Program-made: the position numbers and the translations under genes
Shown: piece after piece, positions 16,991 through 26,154 of the stretch
How positions within the stretch are numbered: position 1 is the stretch's first letter
Layout of the letters: each line of letters opens with the position of its first letter
Assembly (NCBI RefSeq): GCF_018130145.1
Contig: NZ_JAFCMB010000031.1
Span: forward strand, 1 to 52,359
Source: Bradyrhizobium sp. AUGA SZCCT0176
Lineage (GTDB): Bacteria > Pseudomonadota > Alphaproteobacteria > Rhizobiales > Xanthobacteraceae
Direction of reading: 5' to 3'
Length of the DNA stretch: 52,359 nt
Notes under the pieces: model-generated
What the model was told of the DNA's origin: nothing
Databases searched by the model: none
The model's input: the letters and a program-made list of their open reading frames with translations, nothing else

Positions 16991-18235
16991 TCACGTCAGA
17001 GCGTAATCTTCCCGGCCCTTCCCGGCTCGTTGCGGCAGCGCCGGAGCCAATCCGTAGATCTGCAGCGTTTGATCGACCATCGGACCGACACCGAAATGCT
17101 GCTGGGCTCGTGCGATGCAGTTTCGTGCCATTGCCAGCCGCCGGGCGGGATCAGCCAGCTTTTCGATCGCCTGGGCCAGGGCATCCACGTCTTCGAACGG
17201 AACGACAAAACCGGTTTGTCCGTTGATGATCTGATCCGAGGCGCCGCCGGCCGGCGTCCGGACCGGGACCAGCCCTGTCGCCATCGCTTCGGCAACGCCC
17301 AATGGAAACCCCTCGAAGCGGCTGGGAAGCACAAACACGTCGGCGGCCCATAGCGCCTCGCGGACGTCGCCCATGAAACCCAGAAATTTAAACGTCTGAT
17401 TATCCTTTTCATCGCCCGCATAGGCGAACGATTTGATCTCCTTTTCGCGGTCGGCGCCGCCGCTCCCGACAAAGAAGCACTTCAAATCGAGCGACGGGGG
17501 ATCGCCGCGGTCGCGTAGCTTTCGCGCCGCCTTGATGAGCAGGTCGTGTCCCTTGACCCATGCGAGACGGGCCGCGAGCAGACACATGAAGTCGCCTTCT
17601 GCCAGACCGAATCTTTTCCGCGCTTGCTGCCGGTCAGCTGCCGAAGGCGGACAAAAATGATCGGTGTCAACGCCGCCATAGACCTTTGCAATTCCATCCT
17701 TCCGAAGCAAAAGATATCGGCTCAGGTGCTCGCGCGATTCTTCGGACATCAGGATCAGCTTGTGGGGAAAGAAGGCGTTGAAGAACAGGATCTGCTTCAG
17801 GCTGAACTTTGACTTCGGCGCGTTCTGGGCATTTTCGATATTGCCCAGAACGGACGGGTGATAGGTCGCAACGCAACGGGCTCCCGTCAGGAGAGACAAC
17901 AACCTGCCCCACAACAGCATGCCGAGACCATGGACGTTGATGACCGTAATCTTGCGTTCCCGGATCAGCTTCAGCAGCCGAAAGAATATCGCCGGCGACG
18001 GCAGTTTTCCCAGTCCGGGAATTTCATGCCACTCCCTGACGGCCGCCGTCAGTTTCTTGCGCTTGTATTCGGACTTCTCGTCCGAGCGCACTTCGCCGGA
18101 AACCAGATAGATCTGCACGCCACGACCTTGCAGGCCGGTCGCAAGCGTCTCGCAATACGAAGCAATGCCGTCGTTGCAATTCACCACTTCAACCAGAAAC
18201 AGGACATTGGCGCTGCCGGAAGCGACCTCGGTCAT
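16991..18235 (-). CDS. Family GT4 glycosyltransferase
   Basis: GT-B fold glycosyltransferase, 414 residues. The N-terminal domain starts NVLFLVEVVNCNDGIASYCE, with a glycine-rich acceptor-side loop (NDGIASYCETLATGLQGRG). The C-terminal domain contains LLAARLAWVKGHDLLIKAA and the EX7E motif in FEGFPLGVAEAMATG, followed by TPAGGASDQIINGQTGFVV. It is encoded opposite to the upstream GT run, convergent with the flippase. It follows the glycoside-hydrolase-like gene after about 200 bp, possibly in the same transcript. Donor sugar unknown. Confidence 0.9.
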   Translation of the reverse strand: MTEVASGSANVLFLVEVVNCNDGIASYCETLATGLQGRGVQIYLVSGEVRSDEKSEYKRKKLTAAVREWHEIPGLGKLPSPAIFFRLLKLIRERKITVINVHGLGMLLWGRLLSLLTGARCVATYHPSVLGNIENAQNAPKSKFSLKQILFFNAFFPHKLILMSEESREHLSRYLLLRKDGIAKVYGGVDTDHFCPPSAADRQQARKRFGLAEGDFMCLLAARLAWVKGHDLLIKAARKLRDRGDPPSLDLKCFFVGSGGADREKEIKSFAYAGDEKDNQTFKFLGFMGDVREALWAADVFVLPSRFEGFPLGVAEAMATGLVPVRTPAGGASDQIINGQTGFVVPFEDVDALAQAIEKLADPARRLAMARNCIARAQQHFGVGPMVDQTLQIYGLAPALPQRAGKGREDYALT

Positions 18236-18439
18236 CGATTTATCTCTCTACTTGATCTCGTGAAACATAAGGCGGGGTTTAGCTTGGAAATCCGTCCCGA
18301 TCGATGACGGATCTCCGTCGCACGCCCGGTTTTTCTCCGATTTTCAGATTTTTCTCTGATTAGCAAGGTGCAAGATGCGGGCCGCGCGCATCGCCGATTG
18401 GGACCCTGGGGGCGGCGGCAGACGTCAGCCGGCCTCCCC

Positions 18440-19570
18440 TCAAAGCCCTCTCTTTTCCAGTTCGGCCGCCTCTTCAGGAGCGAGAGGAGCCCCTGCAAAC
18501 CGGGAAACCAGGTACATCGCGATCTTCGGCGTCTTGAGATCGTACATCAGGCCGAACCGGTTTTCAGGCGGGGCTTTTGCGGGTTCATCGAGCAGCTCAT
18601 AGATGCTGATGCTCTCGACGACGATATCCTTTTGGTCCCTCAGCGCGGTGAGCGTGTCGTTCAGGCTCTTCAGGCAACGCTCCGTCATATGGTCGCCGGG
18701 CTTGTTGCCATAGTCCGGTTTGTAGATCTCGCCGCAATTGATCTCATTGAATATGACCGGCCTCTGATAGGTGGCCAGTTTCTTGAACAGGTTGAAGCGC
18801 GGATTGCGGCCATTCCAGGCTCTGTTCGGATTCTCTCCCAGCACTTCGTAATAGTGGTAGGAAATCACGTCAAACCCGACCCCGCGCGCGGCCATGAAGT
18901 CCAGGAAGCCGAACATCGTCGATGTCGTATTCAGGACCTTGCGCAAATGAAGTCCGTTTTCCTTGTTGATCTTGTCGATCGCGTCTGAAGCCCCGCGCAA
19001 GACGGCCGCCCAATCTTCCATGATGGGCTTTTCGAACTCTTCCGCCGTGCCGCCGCTCCCGAACAATCTCTTGCCATCCGGACCGAGCGCGAGGAGGTTC
19101 AACTCGTTCTCCAGTTCCCAGTCCTTGATATCGTGTTTGAACTGGTTGACGAAATCGTAGGTCCGGTTGAAGCCCTGGCGATACAGCGCGTCACGGTCGC
19201 CCTTCGGATAGTTGCCCGCATCCGTGCGATCTCCCCACCGGAAGGCGAAGCCGAACACGGGATGCAGCGTTATCCCGTGAGCCTTGCCCTGTGCGATCGC
19301 CCGCCTCAACATCGGGGCTTCGGTCGGTTCGGTGTCCTTGGTCAGATTCACACCTATCCTGAATTGCGTCAGGCCACGCTCTTTCATGACCTTAAAGGCG
19401 GGCCCCAAATTCGCCCTGATGGCGGATGGCCCGTTGGTGCCCCACTCCAGGGCGTCCGCGCGAAACGAATTGATCGTGGCCGCAACCAGGACAAGGAGCG
19501 AAAGGCCCAATTTCCACGCGATGGTCGATGCGGCCGTCCGCTCAATCCCAGTTGCCCTTACAACGCTCAT
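18440..19570 (-). CDS. Secreted or membrane-anchored glycoside hydrolase-like protein (clan A TIM barrel)
   Basis: A 376-residue protein with an N-terminal signal or anchor (LGLSLLVLVAATINSF, about residues 21-36), then a TIM-barrel glycosidase-like domain. Two glutamates fit clan GH-A catalysis: Glu156 in DWELENELNL (acid/base following Asn) and Glu276 in VIFNEINCGE (nucleophile at a strand end). HPVFGFAFRWGD and SYHYYEVLGE add further active-site-like aromatic and acidic residues. It would act in the periplasm or outside on polysaccharide. ATG 19570 has AGAAGG 8 nt upstream; an adjacent ATG 19573 is also possible. Substrate and exact GH family are not assignable by eye. Confidence 0.72.
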   Translation of the reverse strand: MSVVRATGIERTAASTIAWKLGLSLLVLVAATINSFRADALEWGTNGPSAIRANLGPAFKVMKERGLTQFRIGVNLTKDTEPTEAPMLRRAIAQGKAHGITLHPVFGFAFRWGDRTDAGNYPKGDRDALYRQGFNRTYDFVNQFKHDIKDWELENELNLLALGPDGKRLFGSGGTAEEFEKPIMEDWAAVLRGASDAIDKINKENGLHLRKVLNTTSTMFGFLDFMAARGVGFDVISYHYYEVLGENPNRAWNGRNPRFNLFKKLATYQRPVIFNEINCGEIYKPDYGNKPGDHMTERCLKSLNDTLTALRDQKDIVVESISIYELLDEPAKAPPENRFGLMYDLKTPKIAMYLVSRFAGAPLAPEEAAELEKRGL

Positions 19571-20192
19571 CATAATCACCTTCTGTGACGCCTTGGCTTT
19601 TCGAAACAAAGCAAGGAGCATGCGAAACCCGACCTACGCATGCCGTTGCTGCGATTTGCCGCGGTAAGGCGTTTTGCTTTAGCGCGCCGCAAAAGTCGGG
19701 TCCAGCCCGGGAACCGAATGCAGATGCGGCCGGCTTTTAATAGCTGATTTAATCTGATCGTTTGGTCGTAACGCGCCCAAACTATGCCCATTCAGCGCCA
19801 TCAGGGCATCCGCTCCAGCTTTCAATATCTGCCGAATGCAGGGCGTTACACCAACCTCCGATTAACCGCTCCAGATAAACCCGTATTATTTCGATCTGTA
19901 CCGTTCCCGAAGTGCATGATTGCCTGCTTGGCAAGCAGCCGAGCATTCCAAGTAGGCAACGCAAGGCAGCCGCCGCCTTCAGTCCGTCATCATGAGAACA
20001 GACCAAGCTGTCACCATCGAAGCTTGCCGATTCTGGTTCCCATTCCAGACGTCGCGCAAACAAACCGCCGGGAAATCCTTAGCAATGAAAAATCCCCTTG
20101 TTGCTTCGACTTTTATCCAAATCAAATACTCAAAAGAGAAAACTCGCAGTTAAATCTCGCACAACTCTCCCCTTCCAACAGCCGGGCAATCG
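19571..20192. promoter_or_regulatory. 622-bp divergent intergenic region between two glycosidase-like genes
   Basis: No convincing gene. It separates the minus-strand glycosidase-like gene from the plus-strand secreted repeat protein and should hold both promoters. TTTAAT boxes occur at 19736-19741 and 19748-19753, and another AT-rich patch (cgcagttaaatctcgcac) lies about 30 nt upstream of the 20193 start. This is the longest non-coding stretch of the window, which suggests regulated, divergent expression. Confidence 0.45.
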
Positions 20193-23100
20193 ATGACCAC
20201 ATCCGCCGACCAGACCATCCTCTCCGCAAGTTCCTTTGTTGGTTCCATCGGGGTCAACACGCATGTGGGGTATTCCTGGGGCTCGTACGACAATCTCGCT
20301 TTGCTGCAGGACAGCCTCGAATATCTCGGTGTCACAAAACTGCGCGACGGGCTTACCAACATTCCGGAGGCGCAACCTGTCCTGAATGGCCTGGCTGCGG
20401 ACGGCTATAAGTTCGATCTGGTTGTTCCGTCCGGCGTACCCGCCGGCGGCAGCGCCGCGCTGCAGCAGTACCTGGCCACGGTGGAACAGTTCAGCACAGC
20501 TCATGCGGGAAGCGTTATTGCGCTGGAGGGCCTGAACGAAGCCAACCTTCAGGCATTCAGCTACAACGGCAGTTCCACCATCGAAGCCGCGGCCCAGTTC
20601 CAGGCGGCCTATTTTTCCGCCGTGAACGGCAACGCCGCCCTGGCCAACATCGCCGTCTACAATCTCTCGCTGGGCTACAATGACACGACCGACTACGCCA
20701 AGCTGGGCGACTTGTCGGGCGCTTCCGACTATGCGAACTCGCACGCCTATGTCAGCACGAGCACGACGCCGCAGGCCACTCTGGCGTTGATGCTGGCCAA
20801 CGCCAAGTCCGTATCGTCAGGCAACCCGGCCGTCATCACCGAGACCGGCTATACGACCCAGAGCGACACCCCCTACATCGGCGCCAGCGAAAACGTGCAG
20901 GCCAAGTCGATCCTCAACACCCTGGTCGATGCCTTCAAGGGCGGAGTTGGTACGACATATCTCTACCAGCTGCTTGACGCCGGTGCGAGCGGCGTCAGCA
21001 ACGATCCGGAGATGCATTTCGGCTTGTTCAACAGCGATGGGACGCCGAAGCTGGCCGCCACCGCCGTTCACAATCTCACGACCATCCTGAGCGACGACGG
21101 CACCGGTGGCCACCAACCGACCGCGCAGCTGGGTTACTCACTCAGCAACATGCCCGATACGGGCAACAGCATGGTCCTCGGCAAGAGCAACGGCGCCTAC
21201 GAACTCGTGATCTGGGCCGAGCCGAAAGTCTGGAACGACGCCACCGACACCGAAATCTCCAACCCTTCTCAACCTGTCACCGTCAATCTCGGAGGCGTGC
21301 ACCATACGGTCAGCGTCTACGATCCGTTGAGCGGCACAACCCCGATCGCGACCTATACCGACGTCAGCCAGATCACCGTCCCGCTCAGCGATCATCCCTT
21401 GATCATCGAGATCGACGCGCCGCTGTCGCCTGCGCCCGAAGAGCCGCTGCCGACCGATGTCAGCGGGACGGCCGCGGAAATCGCGCTGCAATTGTCGGAC
21501 TTGAACACCAACGAATCGCTCCAGACGATTACCTTGACCGATACCCACGTGCTTCCGGTCGCGTCCGAATCGACGATGAACTATATGATCTCGCATTATG
21601 GCAATGCGCTTTCAGCCATCCAGGGCGGCTATTCGTTTTCGGTTACGACCTCCACCAGCGCCTGGAGCGTAACCAAGGTCTTCGATTCCTCCGCAAACCT
21701 GCAATCGACCACCACTTCCAACTTCCTCGGCGGGTTCATTACCAGCAAATCGACGGTATTTGCGGACGGATCAACCGATAGCACCCTCTATACCGCGGGC
21801 GTGGCCACGCAGCAGGTCACCGTCGATGCGGCGAGCGGTTCCAGGGAAACCAAGTCGTTCGATCCGGTCAACGGCAAGCTCACCGCCGACCTGGTGCAGA
21901 ACACGGATGGCTCATCCTCGAACACGCTGTATTCGGCCGGCGTCAAGACCAAGATGTACGTCACCAATGCCGACCACAGCCATGACAACAGCTATTACAA
22001 TATCACCGGCCAGACCTACACCACCCAGACGCAGCACTACAGCCCGACCGGACAATTGACCTCGGATAGCCGCTGGCATGCCGACGGCTCGCTCGCCTAC
22101 ACCCAGGTGATCACGAGCGACGGCAGCAGCAAATTGACGACACTGTATGACGCGACGGGCCACAAGACCACGGTCATCGCCTGGACTTCCGCTGCGACCA
22201 CGACCAGCAAATACGACTTGTCCGGCAACCTGGTGCAGGAAATCGTGCACACGGTCACCGGCGATGTGACGACATCCAACTACAAGGGGTCCGTGCTGTC
22301 TTCGGTCTATATCGCCAGCTCCAATGGCACGAAAGAAGCCAAGATCTACGACAGCGCCGGCCGCCTCGCCAGCGACCTGATTCAGAAAACCGATGGCTCG
22401 TCCTCGAACACGCTGTATTCGGCCAACGTCAAGACCAAGATGTACGTCACCAACGCCGACGGCAGCCATGACAACACCTACTACAACATCACCGGCCGAT
22501 CCTATACGACCCAGAAACAGCACTATGACTCGAACGGCGTATTGACCGCGGATACCCGCTGGCACGCCGACGGAACGCTCGCCTACACCAAGGTGATCAG
22601 CAGCGACGGCAGCAGCAAGGTGACGACGCTGTATGACGCGGCCGGCCATAAGGCTACCGTGACGAGCTGGAATTCGACCGCCACCACGATCGACAAGTAC
22701 GATTCATCCGGCAATCTGGTCCAGGAGATCGTGCAGACCGCGACCGGCAACGTAACGACCTCCAACTATACCGGGTCGGTGCTGTCTTCGGTCTATATCG
22801 TCAATGCCAACGGCTCGAAGGAAACGAAGATTTACGACAGCGCGGGTCGCCTCTCCAGCGATCTGGTGCAGAACAAGGATGGCTCGTCCTCGAACACGCT
22901 GTTTTCGGCCGGCGTCAAGACCAAGATGTATGTCAGCAACGCCGACGGCAGCGATGACAACACCTACTACAATATCACCGGCCAGAGCTATACCACCCGG
23001 AGCCAGCACTACGATTCGAAGGGCGTCATGACCGCGGAAACCCGTTGGCATGCCGACGGCTCGCTCGACTACCACCAGGATGTCAGCAGCGACGCCAGCA

Positions 23101-24566
23101 GCAAGGTGACAGCGCTGTATGACGCGACCGGTCACAAAACCACCGTGATCCGCTGGAATTCGGCCGCCACCAGGACCGAGAAGTACGATACGTCGGGCAA
23201 CCTGATCCAGGAGGTCGTGAAGACCGCGGCCGGCAACGTAACGACCTCAAACTATAACGGGTCGGAGCTGTCCTCGGTCTATATCGTCAATGCCAACGGC
23301 TCGAAGGAAACGAAGATCTACGACAGCGCCGGCCGGCTCGCCAGCGACATGGTCCAGAACAACGATGGCTCGTCTTCGAACACGCTGTTCTCCGCGGGCA
23401 TCAAGACCAAGATGTATGTCACCAACGCCGACGGCAGCAACGACAATACCTACTACAACATCACCGGCCAGGCCTATACCACCCGGGCCCAGCACTACGA
23501 TGCCGCCGGCAAGATGACGGCGGACACCCGCTGGCACGCCGATGGCACGCTCGAATATCGCCAGGTCATCAGCGGCGACGGCACCAAGGTGACGGACCTC
23601 TACGACAGCACCGGGCACAAGCTCACCGAGATCACACACCACACGGATGGGTCCACCGTGACGGACAGTTACAATGCCTCATCGGGCGCGCTGGTTCAGG
23701 ACGTCGTCAAGACGGCCGGGGGTGACGTCACCACCACGAATTATTCGGGCGGCGTCATCGCCTCGATCTACGTCGCCAACGCGGACGGTTTCAAGGAAAG
23801 CAAGCTGTTCGACTCGGCCGGAAACCTGACCAGCGACTACGTTCAGAACACGGATGGCTCGTCCTCGAACACGCTGTACTCGTCCGGCGTCAAGATGAAG
23901 ATGTATGTCAGCAACGCCGACGGCAGCGATGACAACTATTATTACAACATCACCGGCCAGACCTACACGACCCAGATCCAGCATGTCGACGCCGCGGGCA
24001 AGATCACCTCTGACACCCGCCTGCACGCCGACGGCTCGCTGGATTACAAGCAGGTCATCAACTCCGACGGCAGCAAGGTGACCGATCTGTACGACAGCAC
24101 CGGATCCAAAACCCAGGAGATCGTCAACAACGCCGACGGCACCAAGGACGTCTACAAGTATGTCGTCAGCGGCAACCCGGGCGCGACCCAGCACGAAAGC
24201 TATACCGCCGGCGGCACGCTCCTGCAGATCGACGTTCAAAACAGCAACGGCACCCACACCGTCACGGCCGTCAGCACCGGTCAGTCGATTCAGGGTGGAA
24301 ACGGAAACGACCTGTTTTCAGCCGCCCCGGGATCGACGACGATCGTCTTCGACCATGGCAATGACCAGATCAACAGCTTCCAGGCCGGCGCCGCGGCCAA
24401 TCATGACATGATCAAGATCGCAGCGTCGCTGGTGGCCGACTACAGTCACCTTCAGTTTACGCAATCGGGAGCCGACACGCTGATCCACCTGTCAGCCACG
24501 GATTCGATCACACTGAAGAATGTTTACGCAACCAACCTCGATCACAGCAACTTCCTGTTCGTCTGA
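20193..24566 (+). CDS. Large type I-secreted protein: glycosidase-like domain, five 162-residue YD-like repeats, RTX-like tail
   Basis: A 1457-residue protein with no N-terminal signal peptide. Residues about 15-310 look like a clan-A glycosidase barrel: Glu116 in ALEGLNEANL is the likely acid/base and Glu217 in PAVITETGYT the likely nucleophile. A beta-rich stretch (310-420) follows, then a long repetitive part (about 549-1365) in which a 162-residue unit recurs five times. Each unit contains YDxxG steps such as YDSAGRL, YDSNGVL and YDATGHK. The end has an RTX-like GGNGNDLF followed by FDHGNDQINSF, and the hydrophobic finish SNFLFV typical of type I substrates. The PrsD/PrsE-like pair at 1484-4590 is the likely exporter. 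It may bind or trim the EPS; this is inference. Confidence 0.78.
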   Translation: MTTSADQTILSASSFVGSIGVNTHVGYSWGSYDNLALLQDSLEYLGVTKLRDGLTNIPEAQPVLNGLAADGYKFDLVVPSGVPAGGSAALQQYLATVEQFSTAHAGSVIALEGLNEANLQAFSYNGSSTIEAAAQFQAAYFSAVNGNAALANIAVYNLSLGYNDTTDYAKLGDLSGASDYANSHAYVSTSTTPQATLALMLANAKSVSSGNPAVITETGYTTQSDTPYIGASENVQAKSILNTLVDAFKGGVGTTYLYQLLDAGASGVSNDPEMHFGLFNSDGTPKLAATAVHNLTTILSDDGTGGHQPTAQLGYSLSNMPDTGNSMVLGKSNGAYELVIWAEPKVWNDATDTEISNPSQPVTVNLGGVHHTVSVYDPLSGTTPIATYTDVSQITVPLSDHPLIIEIDAPLSPAPEEPLPTDVSGTAAEIALQLSDLNTNESLQTITLTDTHVLPVASESTMNYMISHYGNALSAIQGGYSFSVTTSTSAWSVTKVFDSSANLQSTTTSNFLGGFITSKSTVFADGSTDSTLYTAGVATQQVTVDAASGSRETKSFDPVNGKLTADLVQNTDGSSSNTLYSAGVKTKMYVTNADHSHDNSYYNITGQTYTTQTQHYSPTGQLTSDSRWHADGSLAYTQVITSDGSSKLTTLYDATGHKTTVIAWTSAATTTSKYDLSGNLVQEIVHTVTGDVTTSNYKGSVLSSVYIASSNGTKEAKIYDSAGRLASDLIQKTDGSSSNTLYSANVKTKMYVTNADGSHDNTYYNITGRSYTTQKQHYDSNGVLTADTRWHADGTLAYTKVISSDGSSKVTTLYDAAGHKATVTSWNSTATTIDKYDSSGNLVQEIVQTATGNVTTSNYTGSVLSSVYIVNANGSKETKIYDSAGRLSSDLVQNKDGSSSNTLFSAGVKTKMYVSNADGSDDNTYYNITGQSYTTRSQHYDSKGVMTAETRWHADGSLDYHQDVSSDASSKVTALYDATGHKTTVIRWNSAATRTEKYDTSGNLIQEVVKTAAGNVTTSNYNGSELSSVYIVNANGSKETKIYDSAGRLASDMVQNNDGSSSNTLFSAGIKTKMYVTNADGSNDNTYYNITGQAYTTRAQHYDAAGKMTADTRWHADGTLEYRQVISGDGTKVTDLYDSTGHKLTEITHHTDGSTVTDSYNASSGALVQDVVKTAGGDVTTTNYSGGVIASIYVANADGFKESKLFDSAGNLTSDYVQNTDGSSSNTLYSSGVKMKMYVSNADGSDDNYYYNITGQTYTTQIQHVDAAGKITSDTRLHADGSLDYKQVINSDGSKVTDLYDSTGSKTQEIVNNADGTKDVYKYVVSGNPGATQHESYTAGGTLLQIDVQNSNGTHTVTAVSTGQSIQGGNGNDLFSAAPGSTTIVFDHGNDQINSFQAGAAANHDMIKIAASLVADYSHLQFTQSGADTLIHLSATDSITLKNVYATNLDHSNFLFV
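21837..24285 (+). repeat. Five 486-bp in-frame coding repeats
   Basis: An almost identical segment beginning gatggctc and encoding DGSSSNTL recurs at 21906, 22392, 22878, 23364 and 23853. The spacing is 486, 486, 486 and 489 bp, that is 162 or 163 codons. Long blocks around each anchor are conserved at DNA level, for example tcgaacacgctg. Such in-frame identity favours recombination that changes copy number without breaking the frame. Confidence 0.92.
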
Positions 24567-24571
24567 GGGGC

Positions 24572-24603
24572 GATGCGCTCTCCCGTGAGCGCATCGGCTT
24601 TCT
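24572..24603 (+). terminator. Probable transcription terminator after the secreted repeat protein
   Basis: Inverted repeat GATGCGCTC (24572-24580), loop tcccgt, GAGCGCATC (24587-24595), followed by ggctttctc. The 9-bp GC-rich stem begins 6 nt after the stop codon. The T-run is short, so termination may be partial. Confidence 0.6.
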
Positions 24604-24669
24604 CAAGGCAGGGATCGCGGCGGATCCCGGTCGACGGGACAAGTCTGCATCGCTAGAAGCCGGACCGGG

Positions 24670-25404
24670 TCACGCCCGGCCGGGCGCCACCGAGCCGGTG
24701 AAGATGATGTCCTCGGCCAGTAGAGGCAAACGCCGCAGCAACATCTTCTTCATCATGCCGGCCCGCTTGAACGTCGCCATCTGGATTTCCTCCGGAGAAA
24801 ATCCGGCATCCAGGGCAACCTTTGCGATCGTGTAAGGCGTAAAGAAGAAACGATGGTCGGAATTGATGGTTTCGGTGTTGTTCAGGATTCCCTTGATGTT
24901 ACCGCCCCTGAAAGCGTTCGGCACGGTAATGACGATTTTCTCGACGGCGTCACCATAGTTCTCCCTAAATCGTCCGAGAAAGGACACCGGATTCGGGATG
25001 TGCTCGACCACTTCACCGAACAGGGCAATATCGAACTTCCGGCCGGAGATCTGGTCAATCTTCTGGCCGGACGTCACATCGCCGGATACCATGTTGTCCA
25101 GTCCGGAAATTCGGCTCGCCTCCCGCACCGCGTCCGCATCGATATCGACACCGACCGTATACTCGGAGCACTCCGTGATCAGACCATGGAGCCAATCCCG
25201 GTGATCGATCTTCTTCTTGATGAGAGGAACGTGATCGCAGCATCCGACATGAAGAACCCGCTTGCCGCGGCACATGTCGATCAACACGTCACTTCGGTAC
25301 CTGACACCCGTCTTGCCGCCGTAAGTCACGGCCATGTTCTCGTTGAACTTCGTACCTGCAAGATATGGAAAAATGCCCGTAAAGTCGGTCATGATTGACG
25401 ACAT
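24670..25404 (-). CDS. SAM-dependent methyltransferase (class I)
   Basis: A 244-residue class I methyltransferase-like protein. Motif I is RVLHVGCCDHVP (a variant of the usual VLDLGCGxG), followed by the acidic strand end TVGVDIDAD, and later FDIALFGEVVEHIPNP, typical of Methyltransf_11/23 proteins. ATG 25404 is chosen because GAGGGG lies 6 nt upstream; the frame is open to 25449. It lies at the end of a minus-strand run of acyltransferases and a flippase and may methylate a sugar or act on a nucleotide-sugar or lipid-linked intermediate. The target is inferred from context only. Confidence 0.82.
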   Translation of the reverse strand: MSSIMTDFTGIFPYLAGTKFNENMAVTYGGKTGVRYRSDVLIDMCRGKRVLHVGCCDHVPLIKKKIDHRDWLHGLITECSEYTVGVDIDADAVREASRISGLDNMVSGDVTSGQKIDQISGRKFDIALFGEVVEHIPNPVSFLGRFRENYGDAVEKIVITVPNAFRGGNIKGILNNTETINSDHRFFFTPYTIAKVALDAGFSPEEIQMATFKRAGMMKKMLLRRLPLLAEDIIFTGSVAPGRA

Positions 25405-25572
25405 GCTGATCCCCTCGTCGACTGGTTTCAGTGAACGATCGTCGATCAACGCTCAAAACTGCGATTTAGACCGGGCTGTCACGCCAGGACGGGCCTGACG
25501 ATCTTCGACGAAAACGAAAGTGATCTCATTGGCCGGAGCGACGGCGTATCCTTGCTAGCCGCCGCATTACCT

Positions 25573-26142
25573 CTAAGAAGACGACGATGCGGAACGCATC
25601 GACTTGGCTGGAATCCCCGCGACCACCGCTTTCGGCAATACATCCCGATTGACCACCGAGTTTGCTGCTACCGTTGCACCTTCACCAATCTTGATGGGCC
25701 CAATGATGACAGCGCCGGCGTAGATGACGACACCGTCTCCAACGCGCGGACAGCCCGGTTCGTTCCAGGCATGTCGACCCAGTGTCACGTTATGATAGAG
25801 CGTAACCCCACTCCCGACATGCGAGCCCTCCCCGATCACAAGCCCGGTCGGGTGCGGAAGTTTGAGTCCCGGGCCGATTTCCGCGAGCACCGAGATAAAG
25901 CAGCCGCGCCGCGCCAGTGAGCGCACGATCAGCCAGGTAATGCCGTGCCCCCAACGTGTGTTGAAGCGCAACCACTTGGCAGCACGCCACCAGGCAATCA
26001 CCGTAAAGCCGGGATCAGTGATCAAGGCAACCGCGGCAGCAACGACGCCGGAGTTCCCGGTGTTCGCCAGCAAATCCGCCCGCCACGCAGCCTGGGGAGG
26101 CTCGCGCCTCACCATTTTATCTGGTTCGACATGCGCGTTCAT
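25573..26142 (-). CDS. Hexapeptide-repeat acetyltransferase, serine acetyltransferase-like
   Basis: A 189-residue left-handed beta-helix acyltransferase. The N-terminal half is helical (about 1-85). The C-terminal half has hexapeptide steps LPHPTGLVIGEGSHVGSG, VTLYHNVTLG, RVGDGVVIYAGAVIIG and IKIGEGATVAANSVV, with the catalytic-type histidines in PHPTG and YHNVT. It resembles CysE, but in an EPS cluster this branch more often O-acetylates a sugar. It starts 12 nt after the stop of the flippase gene, so the two are probably co-transcribed. A role in cysteine synthesis is possible but less likely here. Confidence 0.82.
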   Translation of the reverse strand: MNAHVEPDKMVRREPPQAAWRADLLANTGNSGVVAAAVALITDPGFTVIAWWRAAKWLRFNTRWGHGITWLIVRSLARRGCFISVLAEIGPGLKLPHPTGLVIGEGSHVGSGVTLYHNVTLGRHAWNEPGCPRVGDGVVIYAGAVIIGPIKIGEGATVAANSVVNRDVLPKAVVAGIPAKSMRSASSSS

Positions 26143-26154
26143 ATCAAGGATCTC

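Noticed and set aside
21906..23880. Regularly spaced repeats as a possible CRISPR array
   Set aside because: Spacing is 486 bp, in frame, and the intervening sequence is also repeated and coding; it is a protein repeat.
21912..24257. Several long minus-strand frames across the repeat region, repeating among themselves
   Set aside because: They repeat only because the coding strand repeats. The plus-strand frame is continuous over 1457 codons and has the secretion tail.
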